This document shows, one piece after another, positions 1-9,179 of a stretch of DNA of 37,821 nucleotides. The notes under the pieces are model-generated. The model worked only from the letters and a program-made list of their open reading frames with translations. It did no database searches and was not told the origin of the DNA. How positions within the stretch are numbered: position 1 is the stretch's first letter; every line of letters starts with the position of its first letter. The position numbers and the translations under genes were made by a program. Source of the DNA: Alphaproteobacteria bacterium (GTDB taxonomy: Bacteria; Pseudomonadota; Alphaproteobacteria; Micavibrionales; Micavibrionaceae); NCBI GenBank assembly GCA_030426925.1, contig JAUHXT010000011.1, positions 1 through 37,821 of the forward strand, read 5' to 3'.

Positions 1-976
1 TCAGTGTCTTGTCGTCGCCGACAATCCCTTTGCAGACCTCGGCGCATAAAGCGGTCTCATCTTCTGTGTTAATGGTCGGGTCATACCCGCGTACATACTC
101 GCAGGTAGCTTTCGCGTCAAAGGCTTCGGCTGTCTTTTCAACGATCTCTTTCACCCGCTTTTGCAGGAAGGCGCGCGTTTCCTGCTTAAAGGCGCGGATC
201 GTTCCGGTCATCATCGCGCTGTCGGCAATCACGTTGAACGCCCCTGTGCCGATATTGACATTAGTGACCGTGACCACGGCCTGATCGATCGGGTCGATAT
301 TCCGGCTGACCACGCTTTGCAGGGCGGTAATAATCTGCGCTGCAACAACCGCCGGATCGCACGTCATGTGGGGCAGGGCGGCATGACCGCCTTTCCCTTC
401 AATGCGGATGTGCAGCTCATCAGTTGACGCCATCATTGGCCCGGTGCGTAGGCCTATCATGCCCTTTGGCAATAACGGCCAGTTATGCATGCCGTAAACT
501 TCATCCATGGGAAAGCGGTCGAACAGCCCTTCTTCGATCATTTTGATCGCGCCGCCGCCGCCTTCTTCCGCCGGCTGGAAAATCAGGTAAACGGTGCCGT
601 TGAAATTCCGTGTCTCGCTTAAATATTTCGCGGCGCCCAACAACATGGCCGTATGCCCGTCATGCCCGCATCCATGCATCTTGCCTGGCGTTTTGGACGC
701 CCACGGCTGCCCGGATTGTTCCACGATGTCCAGCGCGTCCATATCCGCGCGCAGGCCGATGGCCTTGCCGCTATCTGTTTTCTGCCCTTCGATGGTGGCG
801 ACTATGCCGGTGACCGCAATCCCGCGTTCGTACGGAATACCCCATTCATCCAGCTTCTTGGCCACAAGGTCGCTCGCGAATGTCTCTTCGTAACAGGTTT
901 GTGGATGCTGGTGCAGTTCCCGCCGTGTGGCGGTCAGTTCATCCGTTAAATCGGCAATGGAATTTATAGTGCTCAT
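1..976 (-). CDS. M20D-family amidohydrolase (hippurate/N-acyl amino acid hydrolase type), 3' end cut by window
   Basis: A metal-dependent amidohydrolase of the M20D type, which removes acyl groups from N-acyl amino acids in the cytoplasm. The frame is open from the ATG at 976 to the left edge, about 325 codons, so the C-terminus is missing. The zinc-binding signature HGCGHDGH is at residues 101-108, preceded by a metal-ligand Asp segment (LRADMDAL). The paired-glutamate metal and catalytic segment (PAEEGGGG) and the HNWP histidine follow. Its ATG overlaps the stop of the upstream permease as ATGA (973-976), which implies translational coupling. Next to peptide-transport permeases, a role in processing imported peptides or acyl amino acids is a reasonable inference, but the substrate cannot be told from sequence. 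Confidence 0.87.
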   Translation of the reverse strand, partial: MSTINSIADLTDELTATRRELHQHPQTCYEETFASDLVAKKLDEWGIPYERGIAVTGIVATIEGQKTDSGKAIGLRADMDALDIVEQSGQPWASKTPGKMHGCGHDGHTAMLLGAAKYLSETRNFNGTVYLIFQPAEEGGGGAIKMIEEGLFDRFPMDEVYGMHNWPLLPKGMIGLRTGPMMASTDELHIRIEGKGGHAALPHMTCDPAVVAAQIITALQSVVSRNIDPIDQAVVTVTNVNIGTGAFNVIADSAMMTGTIRAFKQETRAFLQKRVKEIVEKTAEAFDAKATCEYVRGYDPTINTEDETALCAEVCKGIVGDDKTL

Positions 977-1998
977 AAATTGGTCTTTCTGGGATCAAAC
1001 GCATCCCGAACGGCTTCTCCTATAAATGTAAGCAGCGTCAGCATAACGGCAAGGGATAAAAAGGCGGTAATACCAAGCCATGGGGATTCAAGGTTGTTTT
1101 TACCCTGTGCCAGCAATTCACCAAGGGAGGCGGAGCCGGGCGGCAGGCCAAGGCCAAGGAAATCCAGCGAGGTCAGTGCGGTGATAGAGCCGGTGAGGAT
1201 AAACGGCATCAGGGTTAAGGTCGCGACCATGGCGTTGGGCAGCACATGACGGCGCATGATGGTCAGGTTATCAACACCCAGCGCGTTGGCGGCGCGCACA
1301 TAATCGAAATTCCGCGCCCGCAAAAATTCCGCCCGCACGACATCAACCAGCGACACCCATGAAAACAGCAAAAGGATCGCCAGCAGCGTCCAGAACCCCG
1401 GCACGAACATCGCGGAGAAAATAATCAGGATGTAAAGCGAGGGCAGGGAGGACCATATTTCAATCACCCGCTGCATCACGAGGTCGAGGCGTCCGCCGAA
1501 ATATCCCTGAAACGCGCCCGCGGTAATGCCGATCACCGAACTGATGAGTGTCAGGATCAAACCGAACAGGACGGAGATGCGGAATCCGTAAATGACCCGC
1601 GCCGCCACATCGCGTCCCTGATCGTCCGTGCCGAATACATTGTCCGTTGTGGGCGGGGACGGCGCAGGCGTTTGCAGGTCGTAATTGATCGTGTCGTATG
1701 AAAACCTGATGGGCGGCCAGACAATCCATCCTGATTCTTCGATTAACCCCTTCACGTAAGCGTCGCGGTAATCGGTTGCCGTTTCAAAATCCCCGCCAAA
1801 GGTGGTTTCCGGATAATCCTGAAATGTCGGGAAATACAGTGAACCGTTATATGATACCAGCAGCGGCTTGTCGTTCGCCCACAACTCGGCGCCAAGGCAC
1901 AGGATCAGCAAAAGCAGGAAAATCCAGAACGACCAGTATCCGCGCTTGTTGGCTTTAAACTGTGACAGGCGTCTTTGTGTGATAGGCGAGAGAGTCAT
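973..1998 (-). CDS. yejE: Oligopeptide ABC transporter permease, YejE type
   Basis: Inner-membrane permease of a peptide-type ABC importer (DppC/OppC family, YejE branch), 341 aa. A first membrane helix at residues about 21-40 is followed by a long periplasmic insert typical of YejE, with YPETTFGGDFET and a GTDDQGRD motif ahead of the transmembrane core. The coupling-loop region (EFLRARNFDYVRAANALG) that contacts the ATPase is present around residues 220-240. The family pairs with YejB, YejA and the ATPase YejF. YejB is encoded 1.1 kb upstream on the same strand and YejA further upstream. No ATPase gene lies in this window. The start codon has only a weak Shine-Dalgarno. The stop overlaps the amidohydrolase start. 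Confidence 0.88.
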   Translation of the reverse strand: MTLSPITQRRLSQFKANKRGYWSFWIFLLLLILCLGAELWANDKPLLVSYNGSLYFPTFQDYPETTFGGDFETATDYRDAYVKGLIEESGWIVWPPIRFSYDTINYDLQTPAPSPPTTDNVFGTDDQGRDVAARVIYGFRISVLFGLILTLISSVIGITAGAFQGYFGGRLDLVMQRVIEIWSSLPSLYILIIFSAMFVPGFWTLLAILLLFSWVSLVDVVRAEFLRARNFDYVRAANALGVDNLTIMRRHVLPNAMVATLTLMPFILTGSITALTSLDFLGLGLPPGSASLGELLAQGKNNLESPWLGITAFLSLAVMLTLLTFIGEAVRDAFDPRKTNL

Positions 1999-2041
1999 AA
2001 CTCTAATGTAACAAGTATTTTCAAAAAGAGAATAGGTTAGC

Positions 2042-2707
2042 TTATATGGGGCTATAAGCGCTAATTAGTCTTCCTGAGCCAGGGATCATCTGTCTCCAGT
2101 GATAAATATCGAGTCTGAAAATGGATGTTCCACCATAAGATTTTCGTAATGGGTGGTTTCTGTCTTTGGCTGCACCATTAAGGGATTCTGCAACATGGGA
2201 TAAAGGAATCGGTTCTTCGCTTTTTACGTGGTCTACAAGCTCTTTTATTTCTGCCTCTCTGCAGGTTCCCTCAAGCCCTGAATGGCTTGAGTCGAGAACT
2301 AAGGGATCCAGAAGCGCCGTTACAATCTGGCTGAATGGATTATGTGCATGGGTTACCACAATAACGCTGTCCGGCTCATTTCCTTCCGGCATATATACCA
2401 TGGCTATAAGCCGGATATAAACACACATAAGTCTTTGAACATCACGTTCATTAATTTCGGGGTCAATTTTTGTGTTGATTGACAGGGCATTGTCTTTAAA
2501 TTCATCTTGTATGATGCTTGCTGTTTCCTGAGCACGTGGCAGGCCAGAATGCAAAATCAGTGTTTTTCCTGTACATGGAATGAAGTCTCTGGAAAGACTA
2601 ATGCTCGTACGGATTTGCTCGCGGCCTTTATCAGTCAAAGAAACGGTATCACCTTTGTTCCAGTCACGTTCATTATCACCATGACGGATTAGGATAAGAT
2701 TTTTCAT
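2042..2707 (-). CDS. Histidine phosphatase superfamily protein
   Basis: A 221-aa member of the histidine phosphatase (phosphoglycerate-mutase-like) superfamily, probably cytosolic. The nucleophile motif RHG is at residues 8-10, followed by the family pattern DKGREQ and a HSGLPRAQET segment. The second catalytic histidine appears conserved in VVTHAHN. It lies between the 90-aa coiled-coil gene (10 bases upstream) and yejE (43 bases downstream). It interrupts the two permease genes, so its presence there is not explained by transport. The region is more AT-rich than the permeases around it. The substrate is unknown; such proteins dephosphorylate sugars, nucleotides or phosphoproteins. Confidence 0.8.
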   Translation of the reverse strand: MKNLILIRHGDNERDWNKGDTVSLTDKGREQIRTSISLSRDFIPCTGKTLILHSGLPRAQETASIIQDEFKDNALSINTKIDPEINERDVQRLMCVYIRLIAMVYMPEGNEPDSVIVVTHAHNPFSQIVTALLDPLVLDSSHSGLEGTCREAEIKELVDHVKSEEPIPLSHVAESLNGAAKDRNHPLRKSYGGTSIFRLDIYHWRQMIPGSGRLISAYSPI

Positions 2708-2717
2708 TCGATTATTC

Positions 2718-2990
2718 TTAATGGACGGCGATGGAGCCTGTACCCGTTTTTTCTACGAGGTCGAGACGGGCTTTCTGCTCGGCTGACAGTTTGTAATTGT
2801 CATTGGCTTTATGTTGATTGACGAGAGTTTGTAAACGGTCCTGGATGCCTTCCAGTTCGTCATTGGCGTTTTCCAGTGTCTGACGGATCAGCGCTTTCAG
2901 TTCCTTTTCATCGGAATCCGAAATACGTCCCTGGTCTTTGATGCGCTCACGCAATTCTTTCAACTGGTTCTGAATATTTTTCAGATCCAT
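2718..2990 (-). CDS. Small charged coiled-coil protein, function unknown
   Basis: A 90-aa protein I do not recognise. It is almost entirely predicted helix with heptad-like spacing of Leu and Ile and a high content of Lys, Glu, Asp and Gln, so a short coiled coil is likely. There is no signal peptide or membrane segment. The start at 2990 is supported by a strong Shine-Dalgarno (GGAGGGTAACC) right before the ATG. It sits between a permease gene and a histidine phosphatase on the same strand and may be cotranscribed with them. A cytosolic scaffold or adaptor role is possible, but nothing specific can be claimed. Confidence 0.6.
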   Translation of the reverse strand: MDLKNIQNQLKELRERIKDQGRISDSDEKELKALIRQTLENANDELEGIQDRLQTLVNQHKANDNYKLSAEQKARLDLVEKTGTGSIAVH

Positions 2991-3087
2991 GGTTACCCTC
3001 CAGTGTTGAAAACAGGGTCGTTTATACGGAAGGGGGTGTATTCTGTCAAATGTTTTTGCGATAATATTATTGCTTTTCCGCCGTTTT

Positions 3088-4200
3088 TTACACGGAGCGG
3101 GCTTCGAAGTCGATACGCGGGTCTACATAGACATAGACGAGGTCCCGGACCAGCGTCATGATAAGCCCCATCAGCGCATATATATAGAGAGTCCCTAATA
3201 CAACGGGGTAATCACGGTTAATCACGCTTTCATAGCCAAGAAGCCCCAACCCGTCGAGAGAGAATATGACCTCAATCAGCAGCGACCCGGTAAAGAAAAT
3301 CGCCAGAAAGGCGGACGGAAATCCGGCAATCACTATCAGCATGGCGTTGCGGAAAACATGCCCGTACAGCACCTGTTTTTCCTCCAGCCCTTTGGCACGC
3401 GCGGTCAGCACATATTGTTTGCCGATTTCATCAAGGAAGGAGTTTTTGGTGAGCATGGTAAGGCCTGCAAACCCGCTGATAACCATAGCGGCGGTCGGCA
3501 GGACCATATGCCACAGGTAATCAAGCGTGACTTCCCACCAGCTCATATCCTCCCACCCGTCGGAGACAAGCCCGCGTAACGGGAAGATATCAAAATACCG
3601 CCCGCCTGCGAACAGGATGATCAGCAGGATAGCAAACATGAACGATGGGATGGCATAGCCGATAAAAATCGCCGCCGACGTCCAGATATCGAAGGACTGT
3701 CCGTCGCGTACCGCCTTTTTAATGCCAAGCGGAATACAGATCAGGTAAATAATCAGCGTCGACCAGAGCCCGAGGGAAATAGACACAGGCATTTTTTCCA
3801 GCACAAGGTCGATGACCGATACATCGCGGTAATAGCTGTCGCCCAGATCGAACTTCGCGTAATTGACGACCATCTGGAAAAACCGTTCATGCGCGGGTTT
3901 ATCGAAACCGTACAGCGCCTCCAGCTCGGCAATGAATTCAGGGTCCAGCCCCTGCGCCCCGCGGTATTTGCTGGACGATCCGGTCGCCTGCATGGTCGAA
4001 CCGCTTCCGCCCGCCATATCGCCGCCACCGGCAGATCCGCCGAAGCGCGCCGTGGCTTCAACGCCGTGTCCCTGCAACTGTGCGATCATCCGTTCAACCG
4101 GACCGCCGGGAACGAATTGCACGATCACAAACGACACCAGAACAATTCCGAACAGGGTCGGGATCATCAACGCCAGACGTTTGAGGATGTAATTGGCCAT
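3088..4200 (-). CDS. yejB: Oligopeptide ABC transporter permease, YejB type
   Basis: Inner-membrane permease of the DppB/OppB family, YejB branch, 370 aa from the chosen start (E. coli YejB is about 364). The N-terminus reads [16 protein letters not shown], the classic amphipathic start plus first helix. [13 protein letters not shown] segment and the Gly/Ser-rich insert before [11 protein letters not shown] are typical of YejB. The coupling loop ([15 protein letters not shown]) is around residues 245-260. A start 54 bases upstream (4254) is possible, but it would overlap the upstream gene and add a non-family peptide, so 4200 is preferred. Together with the YejE-type permease it would form the channel of a peptide importer, as YejABEF does for microcin C-like peptides in enterobacteria. 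Confidence 0.88.
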   Translation of the reverse strand: MANYILKRLALMIPTLFGIVLVSFVIVQFVPGGPVERMIAQLQGHGVEATARFGGSAGGGDMAGGSGSTMQATGSSSKYRGAQGLDPEFIAELEALYGFDKPAHERFFQMVVNYAKFDLGDSYYRDVSVIDLVLEKMPVSISLGLWSTLIIYLICIPLGIKKAVRDGQSFDIWTSAAIFIGYAIPSFMFAILLIILFAGGRYFDIFPLRGLVSDGWEDMSWWEVTLDYLWHMVLPTAAMVISGFAGLTMLTKNSFLDEIGKQYVLTARAKGLEEKQVLYGHVFRNAMLIVIAGFPSAFLAIFFTGSLLIEVIFSLDGLGLLGYESVINRDYPVVLGTLYIYALMGLIMTLVRDLVYVYVDPRIDFEARSV

Positions 4201-4219
4201 GGATGTAAGAGTATGGGGT

Positions 4220-5476
4220 CTATCGCACCGGTTCAAGACGGAATTGCGAACCATTCACCTGCAAGTTCACCGTTCTTGTCTGTACTGCGGCCATAGTTCC
4301 CATATCGTTCTGACGGTTAAAGTCCATATACATGGCACAAGGGTTGCGCTTGTCATCCAGCTTTAACTGGATGGTTGCCGGAAGGTCGGACGTCAGTGAA
4401 AACTTGCCGCCGTTTTTTGTGTTAATGTTTTTATGGTCGGTAACCTGATAAGCTTGGCCCATTAAGTATACTGTTTCCTGTGTATCCCGCAGACGGTGCA
4501 GCGCACGTTGTACAATCAGTGACTGGTCTTCCTTTACATGGCGACCGATCAGGGTTCTGTCAGTGCGTTCTTCCAGGATAAGGCGGATTTTTGTGGTATC
4601 AGAAAAATTACTTCTCAAAATTGTGTCGAGTGAAAAGTTATAGTCAAAGCCGCCTTTGGGGACGAGGCCCGTAATCTGTCCGTTTTCATCAATCTCAAAA
4701 TATTCTGCAAGGTCGGATGAAATCAGGGTAAAGCGTTCATCCAGGCGCTGACCTCTGGGGCCGTGCTGGAAGACACGCAAAAATGTATGGCCTGCCATGA
4801 CAGGAGCCAGATCTTCATTGGTAGTATTTTTCAGGTCGCCGACAGAGATGTCCTGAATTACATTTCCGTTCCCGTTATGAGTCCGCTCTTTTAATCGCAA
4901 AGCCCATTCATGCGTGGTGGCCGCTAGCTGGAAATCACTGCGCATACATAAATAACCGCCGGTCACAATTCTGCAAATTTCTGAAATTTGTTGTTTGAAA
5001 TCAATAACACTTTTGACGTGGCTCTCAGGCAGGGTGTCCAGGTGCGCTCTTTGTCTCTGAACCGCTGAAGCACCTTTTCTTGTGGGCGTATCGGATAGCG
5101 GACCCTCTGGCAAAGGCCGCATGTTGCGGTATTGCTTCGGTGATAAGACAATGAATGTTGCTGCCGGTCTTTGTCCATATTGCCCGATAACGACAGCAAG
5201 TGCTTCGTTTTCATCGTATTGGGAGAAATTCAGAACCTTGTCGTGATGCAAGTAGAAATCGTTGCTGACAATTGGCCGTAGAGTGAATGGATGATCGTAA
5301 GTTTTCTGGTAGGAAGCAAAAGCTTCGTGCCCCATGGCATAAGCGACAATGTGTCCGCCATCGCCGACAATAGGGCCGAAAGTAAAGTCCTGAGCAATTG
5401 CCCAGTCTTTGACGTCTGATTTTCGTTTAGAAATTCCGCCTAAATACAAGGATTCCACATTCTTCACCTGCACCAT
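4220..5476 (-). CDS. Unrecognised 419-aa protein
   Basis: I do not recognise this protein. It is long, soluble-looking and has no signal peptide, membrane helix or obvious catalytic motif. The N-terminal part (residues about 20-150) has short strand-like stretches. The rest is mixed, with a [14 protein letters not shown] segment and a cysteine pair ([10 protein letters not shown]) near its middle. The start is uncertain: a TTG at 5485 and a GTG at 5467 are also possible, because the purine-rich AGGGGG abuts the ATG at 5476. It ends 19 bases before yejB and may be cotranscribed, but the base composition (more AT-rich than yejB) suggests a later arrival. No function is proposed. Confidence 0.6.
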   Translation of the reverse strand: MVQVKNVESLYLGGISKRKSDVKDWAIAQDFTFGPIVGDGGHIVAYAMGHEAFASYQKTYDHPFTLRPIVSNDFYLHHDKVLNFSQYDENEALAVVIGQYGQRPAATFIVLSPKQYRNMRPLPEGPLSDTPTRKGASAVQRQRAHLDTLPESHVKSVIDFKQQISEICRIVTGGYLCMRSDFQLAATTHEWALRLKERTHNGNGNVIQDISVGDLKNTTNEDLAPVMAGHTFLRVFQHGPRGQRLDERFTLISSDLAEYFEIDENGQITGLVPKGGFDYNFSLDTILRSNFSDTTKIRLILEERTDRTLIGRHVKEDQSLIVQRALHRLRDTQETVYLMGQAYQVTDHKNINTKNGGKFSLTSDLPATIQLKLDDKRNPCAMYMDFNRQNDMGTMAAVQTRTVNLQVNGSQFRLEPVR

Positions 5477-5565
5477 CCCCCTCAAATTCTCTATAAATTT
5501 TGGAAGGTTATGCCAGCGGTCAATGGTTATGTCAATAAAATCCGGGTTGTAGGAGCAAAAAAGCC

Positions 5566-5802
5566 CTAATAATGCGGGGGTTTGTCCCGCGCGGCGATTT
5601 CGGCTGGGGATAAGGCTTCTGATCCGCTTTCCTGCGTCTGGTATTCCAGATCTTCCAGCTTGCTTTCGGTTATTTTCAGCTTGGCTTTCAGTGCGTCGAT
5701 GGTTTTTGCCTGTGAGAGCACAACATCATTCAGCTCTTCAAACTTCTGCTCCAGATGGGCAATCCCCGTCTCCAGATAAATAATACGCTCTTCATCACTC
5801 AT
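5566..5802 (-). CDS. slyX: SlyX family protein
   Basis: A 78-aa coiled-coil protein of the SlyX family, whose molecular role is unknown. The family pattern is clear: an N-terminal YLETGIAHLEQ coiled coil, then VLSQAKTIDALKAKL, and the hallmark C-terminal DKPPHY. The start at 5802 is chosen because its ATG overlaps the stop of the upstream phosphatase-like gene (ATGA at 5799-5802). An upstream start at 5832 would give a 34-base overlap. The short gap after it (5540-5565) has a weak GC stem followed by a T-run on the minus strand, which may end transcription there; I regard that as uncertain. Confidence 0.85.
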   Translation of the reverse strand: MSDEERIIYLETGIAHLEQKFEELNDVVLSQAKTIDALKAKLKITESKLEDLEYQTQESGSEALSPAEIAARDKPPHY

Positions 5803-6416
5803 GGCTTCAAGTTCCATTCTTCTGCTTTCCACACGCCATCCCGAAACGTGAAAACGGCCAGCGCACCGGTCGATAGCTTGATTTTATGGTTCGCGGCAAA
5901 GTCTTCAAAATCCCCCAATATATGCGGGGCGAAGCGGGCGATCCCGTTGGACGTCACGACCAGTACAGTTTCATCGTCATCATGCGCGCGCACCTGGTCT
6001 GCAAAACTCTGCCAGTTCTGGATAATGGCCTGCGGGTCGGCTTTCCACCCGTCCGGTACAATGACTTTCTCGTCCCAGTTCCTGATGGCCTCTTCGCCGA
6101 TACGGGCGATAACATCATCTTCCGGTTTATTTTCATCAGGCCCGTAATCAATCTCGTTAAAGATATCGAGCGTATAAACAGGATTGCTGACACCGCTTTC
6201 CTTGATCGCAATCTTCGCCGTCTCCTGCGTGCGTTGCAGTTCGGATGTATAAACCACATCCGGAATTTTTTTGTGGTCACGCAGCCACACACCGATTTTG
6301 CGCGCCTGTTCCCGCCCGCTATCGACCAAGGGCAGATCCGTGCGCGCGCCAACACGGGTAGGTACCTCATCCGGTCCAAACGTGTTGCCGTGCCGCGCGA
6401 TAATCAGGGTGGTCAT
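5799..6416 (-). CDS. Histidine-phosphatase-like protein lacking the second catalytic His
   Basis: A 205-aa member of the histidine phosphatase superfamily. The nucleophile motif is intact (ARHGNT at residues 7-12), as are DSGREQA and the ELQRTQETA segment. The second catalytic site, usually THGG or SHGN, reads VVTSNGIARF, so the histidine is replaced by Ser at about residue 156. The enzyme may therefore be altered or inactive. The start at 6416 is chosen because a purine-rich AGGGAAAGAG precedes it and the family sequence begins right there; the ATG at 6437 falls inside the repeat. It is translationally coupled to slyX. Confidence 0.8.
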   Translation of the reverse strand: MTTLIIARHGNTFGPDEVPTRVGARTDLPLVDSGREQARKIGVWLRDHKKIPDVVYTSELQRTQETAKIAIKESGVSNPVYTLDIFNEIDYGPDENKPEDDVIARIGEEAIRNWDEKVIVPDGWKADPQAIIQNWQSFADQVRAHDDDETVLVVTSNGIARFAPHILGDFEDFAANHKIKLSTGALAVFTFRDGVWKAEEWNLKP

Positions 6417-6431
6417 ATCTCTTTCCCTCTC

Positions 6432-6520
6432 CGTCATTGCGAGCGTAAGCGAAGCAATCTAGTGCCGCAAGTAAAGAGTCTGGATTGCCACGTCGGCCTT
6501 GCGGCCTTCTCGCAATGACG
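6432..6520 (-). repeat. REP-like palindromic element between kdsB and the phosphatase-like gene
   Basis: Perfect 12-bp terminal inverted repeats, CGTCATTGCGAG at 6432-6443 and CTCGCAATGACG at 6509-6520, enclose about 65 bases. A second nested pair is GCAATC (6454-6459) and GATTGC (6483-6488). The element fills nearly the whole space between two minus-strand genes, and its right end abuts the kdsB stop at 6522. Sequences of this CGTCATTGCGAG type are widespread as dispersed intergenic palindromes in several proteobacteria (general knowledge). Only one copy is seen in this window. It could form a long hairpin in mRNA. Confidence 0.75.
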
Positions 6521-6521
6521 A

Positions 6522-7301
6522 TTAATTTGTCAGCAACTTCTCTGCGCGTTCTAAATCTTCGGGGGAATCAATACCGGCCTGCGCCAGTCCTGCATCAACA
6601 TCGACAATCACTGTCTGAATGTTCACACCGTTTTCAAGCAGACGCAGCTGTTCCAGCCCTTCAAGCGTTTCGTAATGCCCTTGCGGCCACGAAACAAATT
6701 GTTCCAGCACATCCTTGCGAAACCCGTACAGGCCAAGATGTTGAAAGACAGGAGAGTATTCGCTCTCCCGGTTTTCCTTGCGGATAGCTGGAATGATGTT
6801 TTTAGAAAACCATACCGCCCGGCCGTCATCTGTGCGGATGCAGGTCGTGCCGCTGAACGGTGTCGTTTTCTTTTGTTCGCGCAAAGCGTCCAGTTCATCC
6901 CAGCGCAGATTGACGACAGGGGTCACAACGCTGAACGCCGGGTTTTTCTCAAACGCTTCAATAATTTTTTCGATGGCTTCCTGTGGTGTGAACGGCGCAT
7001 CGCCCTGAAGCCCGATAGTGACATCAAAATCACCCAGCTTGTTCGCCGCTTCCAGCACGCGGTCGGACCCTGTGGCGCAATTTTCCGACGTCATCACACA
7101 GTCTACACCGATATCCTTGCAATGATCCGCAATGCGCTCGTCTTCAGTGGCCACGGCCAGCGCGATGTCTTTGCCGTGCGCGGCCTTCCGCCCAATCTCC
7201 ACCACGCGCTCCAGCATCGTCTTGCCGCCAATCACCGCCAGCGGCTTGCCTGGAAAGCGCGAACTGCCATAGCGCGCGGGAATGATGATGGCGATACGCA
7301 T
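6522..7301 (-). CDS. kdsB: 3-deoxy-manno-octulosonate cytidylyltransferase
   Basis: Activates KDO by transferring CMP from CTP, for lipopolysaccharide inner-core synthesis in the cytoplasm. The protein is 259 aa, the usual length. The N-terminal nucleotide-binding signature IIPARYGSSRFPGKPLA is at residues 6-22. Other family segments are EDERIADHC, TSENCATGSDRV, LQGDAPF and the QHLGLYGFRK segment. The start at 7301 is chosen because it shares a base with the stop of the upstream gene (TAATG) and begins the family sequence directly; an upstream ATG would add 7 residues. Downstream lies the palindromic repeat. Its presence indicates a KDO-containing LPS. Confidence 0.95.
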   Translation of the reverse strand: MRIAIIIPARYGSSRFPGKPLAVIGGKTMLERVVEIGRKAAHGKDIALAVATEDERIADHCKDIGVDCVMTSENCATGSDRVLEAANKLGDFDVTIGLQGDAPFTPQEAIEKIIEAFEKNPAFSVVTPVVNLRWDELDALREQKKTTPFSGTTCIRTDDGRAVWFSKNIIPAIRKENRESEYSPVFQHLGLYGFRKDVLEQFVSWPQGHYETLEGLEQLRLLENGVNIQTVIVDVDAGLAQAGIDSPEDLERAEKLLTN

Positions 7302-9166
7302 TACTGTGGCTTCACCCACCATGTATCAATCACGCCGGGGGTAAGGTTGGACAGGTGGTCGGGCCGCCCCAGTTTCGACCAGTACGCCACGCGCCAATAA
7401 TCAATATGCCACTGCGGAACGACGTAATACCCGGCCAGCAAAATACGGTCCAGCGCGCGGCAGCGGGCGACCAGTTCGTCCCGGTCCGGCGCCTGGATAA
7501 TCATTTCAATCAGCTCGTCGATTACCGGGTCTTTAATACCCATATAGTTGCGGGAGCCGGGAACATCCGCTTTTTCCGACGCCCAGAAATCGCGTTGTTC
7601 GTTGCCCGGTGAATCCGACTGCCCGATGGAACCGATGGTCATATCAAAATCAAAATCATTTATACGGTTCTGGTATTGCGCAGGGTCAAGCACACGGAAG
7701 GTGGCCTTGATGCCCAGCCGTTCGAGGTTTTTGATAAAGGGCAGGACCCAGCGTTCAAACAGCGGGTTGGCATCGACAATTTCAAATTCCAGTTTTTGTC
7801 CGGATTCGTTGACGCGCAGCTTGTCCGCGCCGATTGTGTATCCCGCTTCGTCCAGAAGCTGCATCGCCTTTTTCAGGTTCTCGCGGTTGTTGCCCGACCC
7901 ATCCGTTTTGGGCGGCTCATAACGCGTGGCAAAAACGCTGTCCGGAATTTTTCCGCGGTATTGTTCCAGTATGTCTAAAACGCGGCCAGCAGGAGGTCCG
8001 TCCAACGCAGCAAGTTCGGAGTTTTCAAAATAGCTGTCGGTGCGTTTATATCCGCCATAGGCGAATTGCTTGTTCGACCATTCGAAATCGAAGGCATAAC
8101 CGATGGCTTCGCGCACTTTCGGGTCTTTAAAGACATCGCGGCGCGTGTTGAAAATAAATCCCTGCATCCCTTGCGGGCGTTTGTGGGGAATCTCTTCCTT
8201 GATGATGCGCCCGTCCTTGACCGGCGGGGCGTTGTATCCGGTTTCCCACAGCTTGGCGGTGTTTTCCGTACGGTAATCATATTCACCGGCAAAGAAAGCC
8301 TCCAGCGCCACGTTACTGTCTTTGTAATAATCAACCACGATTTTATCGAAGTTAAACTTGCCCTTGTTGATCGGCAGGTCTTTGCCCCAGTAATCCGGAT
8401 TGCGTACATATTCGATGGAACGTCCGGCGGTAACAGTGCCAATTTTATACGGCCCGTTGCCCAGCGGCGGGACGAGGGTGGTTTCGGCAAAGTTTTTGCC
8501 GTCCTGTTCCCAGTAATGTTTGGGCAGGATGGAAAGTTGCGACAGGATCAGCGGCAGCTCCGCATTGTCCCCGTGCTTGAATGAAAATTTTATGCGCCGA
8601 TCGGACGTCGCTTCCACTTTTTCAACATCGCCGTAATAGGCTTTAAAAAACGGTGACCCGTGTTCCATAAACGTATTGAAAGACCAGATAACATCGTCCG
8701 GCGTTACGGGCTTACCGTCCGCCCACTTGGCTTCGGGGCGCAAGGTAAAGGCAACCCATGTGTTGTCCGCAGGGCGTTCGATGCTTTCCGCCAGCAGGCC
8801 GTACATGGAAAACGGCTCGTCATAGCTTTGTTCCATCAGCGCGTCATAGATCAGGCTCTGTCCAATGAATTGCAGGCCGGAAGCGGGCGTGCCCTTCACG
8901 ATAAACGGGTTCAGGGAATCAAACGTACCGATCTGGTGTGTTTTTAGCGTACCACCGACAGGCGCGTCAGGCTTCACGTAATCAAGATGCGTAAAACCGT
9001 CTTTGTATTTCACCGCCCCATGCATGGCGATGGAGGGTTGCGGCACGGTTTCGGCTACAGCTTCAACTGCTTCCGTCGCTTCAGCGGAAGGCGTAGCGGC
9101 CTCTTCCTCGGCCATGGCCGGAATGGAAATTGTGAGAAAGAAAAACGAAAGAAGTAAAAAACGCAT
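7301..9166 (-). CDS. yejA: Periplasmic oligopeptide-binding protein, YejA type
   Basis: Solute-binding protein (family 5, DppA/OppA fold, YejA branch), 621 aa. It captures peptides in the periplasm and delivers them to a YejBE-type permease. The signal peptide runs from MRFLLLSFFFL to a likely AMA cleavage site before EEE (about residue 19). Family features are HGAVKYKDGFTHLDYVKPDAPVG-like residues, DSLNPFI and the LAESIERP and LRPEAKWADG segments. The start at 9166 is preferred because AAGAAGGGG lies 8 bases before it; the ATG at 9172 is too close to that site. It sits between pyrD and kdsB, 3 kb from the YejB-type gene. Confidence 0.9.
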   Translation of the reverse strand: MRFLLLSFFFLTISIPAMAEEEAATPSAEATEAVEAVAETVPQPSIAMHGAVKYKDGFTHLDYVKPDAPVGGTLKTHQIGTFDSLNPFIVKGTPASGLQFIGQSLIYDALMEQSYDEPFSMYGLLAESIERPADNTWVAFTLRPEAKWADGKPVTPDDVIWSFNTFMEHGSPFFKAYYGDVEKVEATSDRRIKFSFKHGDNAELPLILSQLSILPKHYWEQDGKNFAETTLVPPLGNGPYKIGTVTAGRSIEYVRNPDYWGKDLPINKGKFNFDKIVVDYYKDSNVALEAFFAGEYDYRTENTAKLWETGYNAPPVKDGRIIKEEIPHKRPQGMQGFIFNTRRDVFKDPKVREAIGYAFDFEWSNKQFAYGGYKRTDSYFENSELAALDGPPAGRVLDILEQYRGKIPDSVFATRYEPPKTDGSGNNRENLKKAMQLLDEAGYTIGADKLRVNESGQKLEFEIVDANPLFERWVLPFIKNLERLGIKATFRVLDPAQYQNRINDFDFDMTIGSIGQSDSPGNEQRDFWASEKADVPGSRNYMGIKDPVIDELIEMIIQAPDRDELVARCRALDRILLAGYYVVPQWHIDYWRVAYWSKLGRPDHLSNLTPGVIDTWWVKPQ

Positions 9167-9179
9167 AATCATCCCCTTC

